A DNA stretch of 64,000 nucleotides from Minicystis rosea (GTDB taxonomy: Bacteria > Myxococcota_A > Polyangia > Polyangiales > Polyangiaceae), in assembly GCA_001931535.1 (NCBI GenBank), contig CP016211.1, positions 15,143,501-15,207,500 of the forward strand, in the 5' to 3' direction. The position numbers and the translations under genes were made by a program. The notes under the pieces are model-generated. The model was not told the origin of the DNA and ran no database searches. It worked only from the letters and a program-made list of their open reading frames with translations. Positions 1 to 9,226 of the stretch are shown piece after piece (the first letter of the stretch is position 1; every line of letters starts with the position of its first letter).

Positions 1-724
1 CCGCCAGCGGCGGGAGCGTGCGGAGCAAGCTCGCCATCGCCTCGCCATCGGCGGGGAGGTCGTTGTCGTCCGTCGCACGCCCCGGCGCCGTTGCCGCATG
101 GTGGATGGTCCCCTGGGTGGCGAGACCAAGCCGCTCCGCACCGGCGCTCGTCGTCACGAGGAGCGCCGCCGCCCCTTCGGCGGGTGGCGGCGAGGTGTTG
201 GCCCACGGGCTCGGCGGGTTCTCGACGTGCTCTGCGAGCGCGTCTTCGCCGACGTACGAGTCGACGGCCACGATCGCGACGGCGGCCACGGCGTCCGCAT
301 CGAGGCGAACCTGGGCGTGCTTCAGAGCATCGAATACTCCGGTTGCGCCCGTAAAGGTGGTCACTGCCTTCGCGCCCGCGACGCCGCGCACGCGTGTTTC
401 GAGGCGGGCACGATCCTCCGGTGTTAGCCCTGCGCGCTGCTGCGGCATGCACAGATGCAGCTCGAGCACGGGGGCCGCTCGCGCTGCCCGAAGAGGACGC
501 AGCGCGTCCTCCAGCGCATGTCGCGCCAGCTCGAGCATGCGGTCGCTCATGCTGAGGCGGACATCGATCCACGGGCAATACGCGACGTGGACGGGGTCGC
601 CGCTTGCGCGCACGAACGGCGACGCCCAAAGCGGAGGCCCGCCAGCCCAGAGGAGGCATGCGTTCGCGCGCGGCGTGCAGCCGGCGGGCGAGACCAGTCC
701 AGTTCCGAGGATGGCCAGGTTCAT
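1..724 (-). CDS. Thiolase/beta-ketoacyl-synthase-fold protein (partial, cut by window edge)
   Basis: The ATG at 724 overlaps the TGA of the VgrG-1 gene (ATGA), so the two are probably translationally coupled. The frame stays open to the window edge, about 241 residues. It starts MNLAILGTGLVSPAG, like the N-terminal strand and loop of beta-ketoacyl synthases, and around residues 160-190 has VAIVAVDSYV followed by EGAAALLVTT, as in the thiolase fold. No active-site Cys/His triad can be judged because the C-terminal half is missing. Its position as last gene of a vgrG operon suggests an accessory protein of the secretion spike rather than lipid synthesis (inference). Family-level call fair, role unknown. 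Confidence 0.6.
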   Translation of the reverse strand, partial: MNLAILGTGLVSPAGCTPRANACLLWAGGPPLWASPFVRASGDPVHVAYCPWIDVRLSMSDRMLELARHALEDALRPLRAARAAPVLELHLCMPQQRAGLTPEDRARLETRVRGVAGAKAVTTFTGATGVFDALKHAQVRLDADAVAAVAIVAVDSYVGEDALAEHVENPPSPWANTSPPPAEGAAALLVTTSAGAERLGLATQGTIHHAATAPGRATDDNDLPADGEAMASLLRTLPPLA

Positions 725-3261
725 GTGTGCGTCGCCTTTCCGGACTGCTTGGATCCGCGGGTGATCTTGATGAGCGGGGCCTCGATTAGGACGCCACCCG
801 GCGAGGACGAGAGCCGCGAGGCGCCCACCTGGAACGTCACGTGTGCGCCGGAGAGCGTGAGCGTCCCGCCGACCTTGAGCGTGAAGGGACCGCCGGCCTT
901 GAGGGCGTGCGTGCCCGCCGTCGAGCTCGTGAGCGGGCCCGCGATGGTGGTGTTGAGCACGCCCTTCACCGCGCGCTCGAGGGGCCCGTTGCTCCGGATC
1001 TGGAGGCAACCCACCGTCTCGCTCGACGCGCCGGCCGTGTTGAAGGTTGCCTTCGCGGTGGAGGTCGTGTGACTCCCGCCGACAAGGAGCGTCGAGGCAC
1101 CGGCCGTGATCCACGAGATTGGGCCGGGCGTCGTGACCGCGTAGAGGGCGCCGATGCTCTCGAGCATTGCGCCCCGCACCGTGGTGTTCCGGTGCCCAGG
1201 ACCGGGCCCTGCTGGGCCGCCAGCCCCGCCTCCCGCGCCGCTGGCCCCTCCGCCGCCCTCCTGCGCACCTGGCGCCTCCTTCGGCTCCTCCCAGGGCGCG
1301 GGGACGCCGGCGCCCTGCACGGCGGCGAGGACGGCATCGCCGCCGGGAACCATGCCCACCGCCATGCCCAGCAACCCCGTGCCCGCTGCGGCCGCAGCGC
1401 CCTTGGCTCCGCCCTGCTTCCCCCCCTCCCACGCGCCCTGGGCGAGCCCCGCTGCGCCCGCAAAGATGCCGCCCGCGGTCCCCAGCGCGCTCGCACCCGC
1501 GAGGGCCGCGGAGGTTGCGAGGTTGGCCGCGCCTGACGCGGGGTTGCCAACCTGCTCGAGGAGCGCGCCGCCGATGACGACGGCCTCGCTCCCCACCGAC
1601 ACGGAGAGGTCGCCTTTGACGTAGACCTTCTGCAGGCCGCCTACGGACGCCGACTGCGTATCGGCCGACACGAGATAGTCCTGTCCCACGGACACATGCT
1701 CGTCGGCACCGACGGAGCGCGTTTGGTCGCCCTGCACGCCGTGCTGCTCGTTCTTTGCGGTCTGCGCGACCATGTCCGCGCTCACGCGCAGCGACCTGTC
1801 GTTTCCGGCGCTGATGGCGAAGTGCTGCCGCCCGGCCCCGTCATCGAACGTGATGCTGTTTTGCTTCCTGCCGCCGGGCGAGCTCGAGCTTGCGAGGCTC
1901 GTCATCGTCTTGTTCGCCGGGAGGCTGTGCGGAGGGGGCTGCTTCGCGTTGTAGCTGCGCCCGAGGATGAACGGCCTGTCCGGATCGCCGTCCTCGAAGG
2001 CCACGAGGACCTCCCAGCCGACGCGGGGCACGAGCATCGACCCCGGCATGTTCGGTTGCGCGACGCGAACCGGGAGGCTGCTCCGGTGATCGTCCGATCC
2101 TTCGCGATCCCAGGGAAACCGCACGGTCACGCGGCCCTGCGCGTCGACGTGCACCTCCTCGCCCGGGGCGCCGGTCACGATCGCCGTGTGAATCCCGGCG
2201 ATCTGCGGGCGCGGGGTCACGCGAGGGAGTCGATAGGGCACGGCCAGCGGGATCGCGCGCACCGCGAGCTCGTAGTGCGGCGCGGTGCTCGCCCATTGGT
2301 GTTGCACCTCGACCACGAGGTGCGCTCCTTCGGGTCGTGCGGTGCCGAGGTCGTCCGCGCTCGCAAGCTCAACGGCCAGGCCGGGGGCGAGCGAGATCGC
2401 GGTCGTACGGAAGTCGACGGTGGCCGCCTCGACCCGCAACGCTTCGAGGACGAGCGCGGCGCCCAGGGACGTGTCGTCGCGCATCGTCACGTGGGTCGGC
2501 GTGGCGTAGACCTCGGTGCCTTGCTCGAACACGCTTCCCCCGAGGGCGACGCCCTCCAACTTCGCGGCGGGATGCTCCGGGTCGAAAGCGCGCGCGGTGA
2601 CCTTCCCCGGTCGACGCCTGCGTTCTGCGGTGCACGCGAACGCGGCTAGGGACCGCGATGCGAGCGACGACGCGTCAACGACGGGCAGCGGTGCTTCCAG
2701 CGCGACGGGGGCGGCGGAGGAGGTGTCCTCGAGGACGAAGACGTCACCGTCGTCGCGCGCCTCGAACCGGAAGTAGAGCCCCTCTTCCTCGCACAACCGG
2801 CGCACGAACGCCGCATCGCTCTCCGCGTACTGGACCACGTAGGTGCGGGCATCGTGGGGCGCCTGGAGCGCCATCTGGATCGCGTCTGAATATCCGCCCT
2901 CCGCGAGGACGTGCTCGACGATGGCGGGCACGGAGAGGTGCTGAAAGACGCGCGACCGCCTTCGGTGTTCGAGAAGCGCGAATGGCGAGCGGATGGTCGC
3001 GCGGTACTTCCGCGCGTTGTCTGCGAGCGAGGTCGCCATGGCCGCGATACGCGTGACCACGCCGACGATCGTCCGCGAAGCCGAGCCTGCGCCAATTTCA
3101 ACGGCGCAAGGTCGACGCAGCACAGCGGCTGCGTCGACCGGATCCAGCGAGACGAACGAGAGCTCGAGCGTGACCGCTTCTCCGAGGCGCTCGTACCCCG
3201 TCAGGGCCTCGCACACGATGGGCCCTGCGTGTCCGGCGATTCTGCACGTGACATGCGCCAT
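721..3261 (-). CDS. vgrG: VgrG-1, T6SS spike protein with Ala/Gly-rich insertion
   Basis: A VgrG/Rhs-associated spike protein of 846 residues, which would trimerise at the tip of the T6SS tube and carry effectors. The N-terminal two thirds show the gp27/gp5 pattern, including the QYAESDAAFVRRLCEEEGLY stretch, PRVGWEVLVAFEDGDPDRP and a gp5 OB-fold region. After about residue 490 come beta-helix-type repeats (VSVG-x-S). A stretch of about 120 residues very rich in Ala and Gly (DNA about 1192-1548) interrupts the beta-helix. I chose the ATG at 3261 (MAHVTCRIAGHAG) because residues encoded further upstream have no family resemblance. It is the third vgrG of the operon and overlaps the next gene by ATGA. 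Confidence 0.92.
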   Translation of the reverse strand: MAHVTCRIAGHAGPIVCEALTGYERLGEAVTLELSFVSLDPVDAAAVLRRPCAVEIGAGSASRTIVGVVTRIAAMATSLADNARKYRATIRSPFALLEHRRRSRVFQHLSVPAIVEHVLAEGGYSDAIQMALQAPHDARTYVVQYAESDAAFVRRLCEEEGLYFRFEARDDGDVFVLEDTSSAAPVALEAPLPVVDASSLASRSLAAFACTAERRRRPGKVTARAFDPEHPAAKLEGVALGGSVFEQGTEVYATPTHVTMRDDTSLGAALVLEALRVEAATVDFRTTAISLAPGLAVELASADDLGTARPEGAHLVVEVQHQWASTAPHYELAVRAIPLAVPYRLPRVTPRPQIAGIHTAIVTGAPGEEVHVDAQGRVTVRFPWDREGSDDHRSSLPVRVAQPNMPGSMLVPRVGWEVLVAFEDGDPDRPFILGRSYNAKQPPPHSLPANKTMTSLASSSSPGGRKQNSITFDDGAGRQHFAISAGNDRSLRVSADMVAQTAKNEQHGVQGDQTRSVGADEHVSVGQDYLVSADTQSASVGGLQKVYVKGDLSVSVGSEAVVIGGALLEQVGNPASGAANLATSAALAGASALGTAGGIFAGAAGLAQGAWEGGKQGGAKGAAAAAGTGLLGMAVGMVPGGDAVLAAVQGAGVPAPWEEPKEAPGAQEGGGGASGAGGGAGGPAGPGPGHRNTTVRGAMLESIGALYAVTTPGPISWITAGASTLLVGGSHTTSTAKATFNTAGASSETVGCLQIRSNGPLERAVKGVLNTTIAGPLTSSTAGTHALKAGGPFTLKVGGTLTLSGAHVTFQVGASRLSSSPGGVLIEAPLIKITRGSKQSGKATHT

Positions 3262-3298
3262 GACGACCTCGACCTCCAGACCAGCGGCACGCGCCCGA

Positions 3299-3763
3299 TC
3301 AGGGCAGCTCGACCTTCGCGGCGAGAACCCGCACCACGGCAGCAACGTCGATCACCAGCTGCTCGCCCTCGATCCGCGCGAGACCTGCCCGCTCGAGCGC
3401 CAGCGAGGCCTTGCCCACCTTGAGCGCGAGCGTTCCAGTTGCCGAGAGCCGGATGTGCTCCGCCTCGACCTCGAACGTGCCGCTCGAAGCGTCGACGTGG
3501 GGCATCGGCTCGGTCTGCAAGGCGCCCAGGATGACCGGGCCGTGTTCTCCATCGGCGAGCATCACCGTGCGGCGCCCGCGCATGCACGCGTCGAGGAGCT
3601 TCGCCGACACACCGGGCCCCAGCGTCGCCGTCACCCGTGCGCCACTGAGCAACCGGAGGCGGTAGCGGTCGCCGTCGAGGAGCTCGGGGATTGCGGGATG
3701 GATCCCTCCGCCGAGAGATGCCGTGACCGCGTGCTTGCGCGTGCTCTTCTTGGAAGCCTTCAT
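3299..3763 (-). CDS. DUF6484-like T6SS accessory protein
   Basis: A 154-residue protein between two vgrG genes, 16 bases after VgrG-2 and 37 bases before VgrG-1. It has a basic N-terminus (MKASKKSTRK), then a small beta-rich domain with ATLGPGVSAKLL and RRTVMLADGEHGPVILGAL, which resembles the DUF6484 domain seen beside vgrG genes in other Proteobacteria and myxobacteria. The last 60 residues are repetitive beta strands (FEVEAEHIRLSATGTLALKV) like VgrG tails. Its role is unknown; an adaptor or spike-folding protein is likely from context. The start at ATG 3763 removes a basic stretch without homology and gives a GAGG-containing leader. Confidence 0.7.
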   Translation of the reverse strand: MKASKKSTRKHAVTASLGGGIHPAIPELLDGDRYRLRLLSGARVTATLGPGVSAKLLDACMRGRRTVMLADGEHGPVILGALQTEPMPHVDASSGTFEVEAEHIRLSATGTLALKVGKASLALERAGLARIEGEQLVIDVAAVVRVLAAKVELP

Positions 3764-3779
3764 GGTGCCTCGTGCTCGC

Positions 3780-5936
3780 TCAGCCGTACGCTTCGTCGCC
3801 GTGGTCTTCGCTCGCGACCGCGCCGCTGAAGGCACCGTCGATCGTGATTGACCCTGGTGTGATGGTGACCGTCGCCCCGCCGGCCTTGATCGTGATCTTG
3901 GCTGTGGCCTTGATCACGACATCGGCGCCCGCGAGCTTCGCGGCGCCGCCCACGAGATACGTGGCGGTCGCCCCGAACTGCTCGCCGCGATCACCGCTCG
4001 CGCGAATGGAGCGCGTCGCGAGGGTCTCGCTGAGGGCGCCGGTGACGTTGAGGTTGTACTTGCCGCAGACGATGTTCTTCGCGCCGCCCACCTGCTCGAC
4101 GCTCGCGCCGAGCACGCTGACGCCTGCGTGGGCGCCAGCCGCTGCCGTCCAGGTACCGCCGATCGCGATCGTCGAGCTCCCCGTCACCGAGCGGTGCTGG
4201 TGCTCGATGGCGGCCTCGGCCTTCGCAGCGCCCACCACCCGCGTGAGGGCGCTGCATGCGGTGGTCTGATCGCCGCCGATGGTGAACATCCGCGCGCCGC
4301 CGATGACGACGGCCTCGGACGCGGCCCCGATCGACTTGTTGGCGTTGACGTTGACCTCGCGGCTGCCGCCGATCGTGTACGACTGCGCGCTCGTCACGGA
4401 GACCTGATGGACCGTGCCGACGATGAGCTTGCGCGATGCGCCGATGGCGTGCGCGTCGGCGCCGACGACCCCGGTCACCTTGTCGTTCTCGGTGCGCTCG
4501 TTGTAGTTGGCCGACGCGCTGAACCCCATGCCTTCGGCACCCGCGCTGTCGTCGAGGCGGAGCTCGTTGCCGCTGCCGCCGTTCGGCGTGGTGAGAGAGC
4601 CGAAGGCGCTCACCACCTTGCGTGCAGGGAGAGCCTCCGGCGGAGGGGCCGCACCGTTCGCGAGCCGAGCGAGCACGAACGGCGCATCGGCTGACGAGCC
4701 CGAGAAGCCGAGGAGGACCTCCCAGCCCGTCCGCGGCAGGAAGAAGCCACCGGACGTCGGAGGCTGGGCGACACGGAGCCAGTGCGAGCTCGTCTCGTCG
4801 CGCTCCAGGCGACGATCCCATCGGAGCTTCGCCCGAACGCGGCCGTGCGCCTCGGTGTGGATCTCGGATCCGCTCGGGCCACTGACGGTGGCCGTTTGCA
4901 CACCAGGCATGCGCGGGGACGTCGGGCGCGGAGGTCGGTAACCGTTCGCCGCGGGCACAGCGCGGAAGCGCGCGAGGTAGCCGTGCTGGTCGAGCGCGTG
5001 GGTGACCTCCACGACGAGCCACGGCTGATTGATGTCGTCGCGCGCGCCTTCGCGCAGCGAGAGCACATGCGCGGCGGCGAGGCGGCGGCAGCGCGTCTCC
5101 GCCTCGAGGACGAGAGCCTCACGCTGTACCTCTTCGAGCCGAATGCGCGCCACCGTGCGTCCGACCGATGGATCGGCGTAGCCACCGGGGTAAGCGAAGA
5201 CCTCGAGCCCGCCCCCATGGTCCCCGGCCTCCACGCTTTGGTCGACGGACGGGTGCTCGAAGTCGTAGTCGCGCATCGAGACCTTGTCGCTCACGACGCA
5301 TGCGCGAAGCCGGATCTTGCGGACGGTGTCTTCGCCATCGAGGCCCGCGTCCTCGGCTACGCGCAACGTGCAGCCCCCCTCAACGTCGTTGTAGGCGGAT
5401 GGACTGTCGGAGAGGACGAGCACGTCGTCCTCTTCGTTGGGCTTGAGCCACCACGCGATGCCCTCCTCGGCGAGAATGCGCGAGACGAACGCGAGGGATG
5501 TCTCGGCGTGTTGAACGCATTGCGCACGCGCCGCGATGTCGCGCGTGAGCCTTCGTTCGACCCGCAGGTGTCGCGTGGCAAGCACCTCCTCGGCAATCGT
5601 CACGGCGTCTTTGCCCAAGAAGACGTGGTGGTCGACGACATCGCCGAGCTCTGCAACGTAGGGCACGACGGTGAAGCGGTAGCCATGATGCACGGCGACG
5701 ACGCGGTCGATGAAGCCGGAGACGAGGCGCTCGTTGTCGTCGCCCGTCGGCAAGCCGAACCGAGCGGGACGCGCGAGGAGCGCGCCGACATCCACAGGCG
5801 CAGCGTGGTCCGGAGGCGTGCACGTCACGTCGAACGACCAGGGTGCGTGGATGCGCTCTTCTCCCGCGAGCGCGACGGCGCGCCACGGGGTCTCGAACCC
5901 ACCGATGAAGAGGTGGAACAGCGTGGCGGGCATCAT
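3780..5936 (-). CDS. vgrG: VgrG-2, T6SS spike protein
   Basis: A 718-residue VgrG starting MMPATLFHLFIGGFE. It has the gp27-like N-terminus with HAETSLAFVSRILAEEGIAW, the LPRTGWEVLLGFSGSSADAP segment that marks the gp5-like OB fold, and a C-terminal beta-helix of GG-x-x-x-V/I-type repeats ending in TITPGSITIDGAF. The start ATG at 5936 overlaps the TGA of VgrG-3 (ATGA), so the upstream reading frame is spurious. There is no obvious C-terminal enzymatic extension, so cargo is probably carried by other proteins. It is paralogous to VgrG-1 and VgrG-3 but clearly diverged from both. Confidence 0.93.
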   Translation of the reverse strand: MMPATLFHLFIGGFETPWRAVALAGEERIHAPWSFDVTCTPPDHAAPVDVGALLARPARFGLPTGDDNERLVSGFIDRVVAVHHGYRFTVVPYVAELGDVVDHHVFLGKDAVTIAEEVLATRHLRVERRLTRDIAARAQCVQHAETSLAFVSRILAEEGIAWWLKPNEEDDVLVLSDSPSAYNDVEGGCTLRVAEDAGLDGEDTVRKIRLRACVVSDKVSMRDYDFEHPSVDQSVEAGDHGGGLEVFAYPGGYADPSVGRTVARIRLEEVQREALVLEAETRCRRLAAAHVLSLREGARDDINQPWLVVEVTHALDQHGYLARFRAVPAANGYRPPRPTSPRMPGVQTATVSGPSGSEIHTEAHGRVRAKLRWDRRLERDETSSHWLRVAQPPTSGGFFLPRTGWEVLLGFSGSSADAPFVLARLANGAAPPPEALPARKVVSAFGSLTTPNGGSGNELRLDDSAGAEGMGFSASANYNERTENDKVTGVVGADAHAIGASRKLIVGTVHQVSVTSAQSYTIGGSREVNVNANKSIGAASEAVVIGGARMFTIGGDQTTACSALTRVVGAAKAEAAIEHQHRSVTGSSTIAIGGTWTAAAGAHAGVSVLGASVEQVGGAKNIVCGKYNLNVTGALSETLATRSIRASGDRGEQFGATATYLVGGAAKLAGADVVIKATAKITIKAGGATVTITPGSITIDGAFSGAVASEDHGDEAYG

Positions 5937-8131
5937 CGTGCGACCTTTGCTCCCCCCTGGCGCTTGATGGTGCCCTTCACGTCCGTCGTGCCGGTCTTGG
6001 CCTTGAGCGCGCCACCGGCGAGCTCGAAGGCACCCGCAAGGAGGCTCCCGCCCGCCTGGATGGTGATGACGGGCGCTTCGATGACCACGTCGCCTCCTGC
6101 GGTCAGCTTCGCGCTCCCGCCGACCTTGACGGTCCCGCTGGCGAGCGCCTTGGTGACGTGCGGTCCGCTCGAGCTCTCGGACGTGGCACCGGCGATGACG
6201 CTCTTGGGGCCACGCACCGGTTCGGTGTACGCGTCGGCAGCAACGATGTTGCGCACGCCGCCGACGACCTCGGTGCGCACCGCGGCGACCGACTCGCTCG
6301 TCCCCAGGCCCGAGGCGAGCACCATCGCGCCGCCGACGCTCTGCACGAACGCGCCCTGCACCGTGGTGTTCGATTGGTTGCACTGGAGGCCATAGAAGCC
6401 CCCGACGATCTCCGCGTACGCGCCCCCAGCAACCACGGCGCGGTTTGCAGTCACCGCCACGATCTCCGCGCCGCCGATCGCTTCGGAGCGCCCGCCCTTG
6501 ATACCGATGGCGTAGTTCGTTCCGACGTTCACCGATTGCGAAGCGCCCACCGAAAGCGATTGGGCACCAAGGACGCTGAGCGTGTAGGCAAGGTCAACGC
6601 TGTGGGTCTCGTTGCCGCTCACGGTGGTGCGCGAGCTGCCGCCGACAGAGACGGTCTGATCCTTCGACGCGTGAACGAACATCTCCTGCTTGCCCGCGAT
6701 GTCGCTCATGCGGATCTCGTTCGTGCTGCCCCCGCCGGGCGACGTAGCCGACTGCAACGTGGTCGTGGCCGCGCCGGCTGGCAGCGCGTACGGCGCGACA
6801 GCCGTGGCGTTGTAGACGCGCCCGAGGACGAACGGCCGGTCTGGGTTGCCGTCGATGTAGGTGACGGGGACCTCCCACCCAACGCGCGGAAGCAGCATCG
6901 CGCCGTCCATGTTCATCTGGATGCAGCGCGCCCATGCAGACGACCTATCGTCGGTGATGCCTGCGCGGTCCCACGGGAAGCGGAGCTTCACACGCCCAAG
7001 ATCGTCGACATGAATCTCCTCACCGTGCGGCCCTGTGGTGACCGCGGTCTCGACGCCGGGCACACGGGTGTGTGTGTCGGGGACCGCCGGGCGGAAGGCC
7101 TTCGCCTTGGCGGGAACCAGCGTGACGCGGTTGCGGTACGAGACGCCGTTCGCGTCGTTGGGGCTTCCGGCCGTGAGCTCGTGCTCGACGGCGACGACGA
7201 GGTACTCGCCATTCATGGCCTCGTCGGCGCAGCCGTCCAGGTGGAAGGTGCGGCCGGGTTGGAGCCGCACGTTCCCGCTGACGGCGGTGGCATGCACATC
7301 GAGGCGCTGAAGCTGCTCCAGTCGAACACGCGCGCGCCGCTCGGCGGCTGCGGAGGTGAGGACGCAGGCTGGGAACTCGAAAACCTCGAGCGCGCCTTCC
7401 CCCGCGCGCCCCTCGATGAAGACGTCCGGCTGCCGGATGTCGAAGTCGCGCACGTGGGTCGCGTCGGGGCAGACCTCGTGCACCAGCGCGAGCTCGGAGA
7501 GCGCGTCACTCGTGCCGGCGAAGCCGCTCGCGTCATCGAAGCGGAGATGCTGGCTCCCGAGCAGGCCATTGTGGGAGCCCGGCGCGTCGCCGAGGACGAC
7601 GACCGCCCCGTGGTCGTCGTCCCAATCGAACCAGTACGAGATCCCCTCCTCGGCGAGGATCCGCTCGACGAACGCCCATTCGGTCTCCGCGTACTGCGTG
7701 CACTGGAGGCGCTGCATGTACGTGCCCCCGAGGCGCCACACGACGCTCGACGCCGGCATTCCCGCATCGCCGACCACCGCGGGAACGATCTCCTGCGTGG
7801 TCCTATCGACAAAGACGCGGTAGCCCGCGCGACGGGAGAGGAGCCACTCGCGCGGCGCGAGCTCGACGCTGAAGCGGTGCCCGTCGCGCTCCCCGCCCTC
7901 GCAGGCGATCGCCGTGACGATGAGCCCGATCGGGCGCACCGAGCCCGCCTCGTCGCCAAGGAGGAGCGTCGCTGGCGCACGGAGCACGCGGCGCACGTCG
8001 AGCGCGGGCTCGGCGAGCAACACCTCGAGCGTCCAATGGGGCAGCGCGCTCACCGCCTCGTGGCCCTGACCGCGCACCACGTGGCAGGGGCCGAGAGCCT
8101 CGCAGCGGAGCTCGGGCATGATCGGCCTCAC
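5933..8131 (-). CDS. vgrG: VgrG-3, T6SS spike protein
   Basis: A 732-residue VgrG. Recognisable segments are QYAETEWAFVERILAEEGIS in the gp27-like part, DDLGRVKLRFPWDR and LLPRVGWEVPVTYIDGNPDR in the gp5-like part, and a C-terminal beta-helix of Gly/Val-rich repeats. The GTG at 8131 forms a GTGA overlap with the DUF2169 stop and has GGAGG about 5 bases upstream; the ATG at 8119 is an alternative. It is the first of three vgrG genes in one operon and lies directly after DUF2169, which in other T6SS loci acts as a VgrG-effector adaptor. Confidence 0.93.
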   Translation of the reverse strand: MRPIMPELRCEALGPCHVVRGQGHEAVSALPHWTLEVLLAEPALDVRRVLRAPATLLLGDEAGSVRPIGLIVTAIACEGGERDGHRFSVELAPREWLLSRRAGYRVFVDRTTQEIVPAVVGDAGMPASSVVWRLGGTYMQRLQCTQYAETEWAFVERILAEEGISYWFDWDDDHGAVVVLGDAPGSHNGLLGSQHLRFDDASGFAGTSDALSELALVHEVCPDATHVRDFDIRQPDVFIEGRAGEGALEVFEFPACVLTSAAAERRARVRLEQLQRLDVHATAVSGNVRLQPGRTFHLDGCADEAMNGEYLVVAVEHELTAGSPNDANGVSYRNRVTLVPAKAKAFRPAVPDTHTRVPGVETAVTTGPHGEEIHVDDLGRVKLRFPWDRAGITDDRSSAWARCIQMNMDGAMLLPRVGWEVPVTYIDGNPDRPFVLGRVYNATAVAPYALPAGAATTTLQSATSPGGGSTNEIRMSDIAGKQEMFVHASKDQTVSVGGSSRTTVSGNETHSVDLAYTLSVLGAQSLSVGASQSVNVGTNYAIGIKGGRSEAIGGAEIVAVTANRAVVAGGAYAEIVGGFYGLQCNQSNTTVQGAFVQSVGGAMVLASGLGTSESVAAVRTEVVGGVRNIVAADAYTEPVRGPKSVIAGATSESSSGPHVTKALASGTVKVGGSAKLTAGGDVVIEAPVITIQAGGSLLAGAFELAGGALKAKTGTTDVKGTIKRQGGAKVAR

Positions 8132-9144
8132 GCGGCCTCCGTGTCGTTGGCCGCGTGCTCGTCGATGCGGATCTCGCGCAGCAAGCTCTTGCCGCGGCCG
8201 ACCGCGAACGCGTACCGGAGCGTGAGCTGCACCTCGTCCTTGCCCGGCTCGAGGAGCACGGTGTCGACGTGCGGGCGCACGTCGATGCGCCGGCCGTCAT
8301 GAAGGCGCGCCGCGATCCGCATCGGCACCCGAGGGAGCTCGACCTGCCACACGCCGTCCGGGTGCATGCCGAGCAGGGCGATGCGCTCGCCGGCGACAAG
8401 CGGCGCATCGAACTGGAGCGGCTGGGGCGCGACGTTGTTGAAGCGGATGTCGAAGTCCGCCGGGAGAAGCGGCATCCGATGGGTGCGCCACGCGTCATCG
8501 AACGTGCCTGCGCAGGCGCATCGCGGCAGCCAATGCGGGCCGACCGCGCCGAAGCCAACGGGCTCGGGCCGATCGGACGCGCCGGTGATGGGAGCGGCGG
8601 GGTCTTCGATCTGGGGTGCTGGGCGGTCGAGGAGATCGTTTGGATCATGGGCGACGCCGCGCCCGACGGGATTCCGTCGCTCGACGAGGGCGTGGTCGGA
8701 GGACGCGCCGCCGTAGGCGCGCTCCCACACGATGGGCTTGCGCTCGAAGGGCGCGGCCGGTCCGATCGTAATGCCGCGCCCGCCGCGATAGAACACGCGC
8801 TCGCCGTGGACGCGCAGGCACACGTTGCGGTCGCGGACACGGACCGCAACATCGACCGCCTCGACCGGGCGCGTGGAGACAGCCTCGCCAACGATCACGA
8901 GGTCCGTGCCGCGCTTCGCCGTGCAGATGTCGCTCGGGTAGCGGACGCTGCTCTCACGAGGGGCATCGGGGAAGTACGGGACGTCGCCCGGTCGGATCGA
9001 CCCCTGCTCGTCGGCGAGTACGAGCCGCCCGGTGGCGCGGCGAAAGAACGTCGCCTTCACCACGGCGATCACGAACTCGCTACCGTCCGGCCCCGTGTAG
9101 GGGACGGGGAGCGCAGCGAAGAGTGACGTGTTGGCGAAGCTCAT
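8128..9144 (-). CDS. DUF2169 family T6SS adaptor
   Basis: A 338-residue DUF2169 protein. The family appears in T6SS loci between vgrG and effector genes and is thought to help load PAAR/RHS-type effectors onto VgrG. Typical features seen are the N-terminal VVKATFFRRATGRLVLADEQ strand-turn, the GERVFYRGGRGITIGPAAPF stretch and the KPIVWERAYGG motif. It starts at ATG 9144 and overlaps VgrG-3 by GTGA, so its product and VgrG-3 are likely made together. A PAAR-like RHS effector lies about 8 kb away on the other strand (17437-21435) and is a plausible cargo. Confidence 0.88.
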   Translation of the reverse strand: MSFANTSLFAALPVPYTGPDGSEFVIAVVKATFFRRATGRLVLADEQGSIRPGDVPYFPDAPRESSVRYPSDICTAKRGTDLVIVGEAVSTRPVEAVDVAVRVRDRNVCLRVHGERVFYRGGRGITIGPAAPFERKPIVWERAYGGASSDHALVERRNPVGRGVAHDPNDLLDRPAPQIEDPAAPITGASDRPEPVGFGAVGPHWLPRCACAGTFDDAWRTHRMPLLPADFDIRFNNVAPQPLQFDAPLVAGERIALLGMHPDGVWQVELPRVPMRIAARLHDGRRIDVRPHVDTVLLEPGKDEVQLTLRYAFAVGRGKSLLREIRIDEHAANDTEAA

Positions 9145-9226
9145 GTTGGCTTGCTGATCCTTCCGAATGCGTACACGTCCACCGCGGAGCCTGCTGCTCC
9201 CGTCAACGTGTTGATCTGCCGGCGTC

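Noticed and set aside
4782..8302. Long plus-strand frames (537 and 714 residues) opposite the vgrG genes
   Set aside because: Antisense of VgrG-2, VgrG-3 and the start of DUF2169; composition is typical of shadow frames in high-GC DNA.
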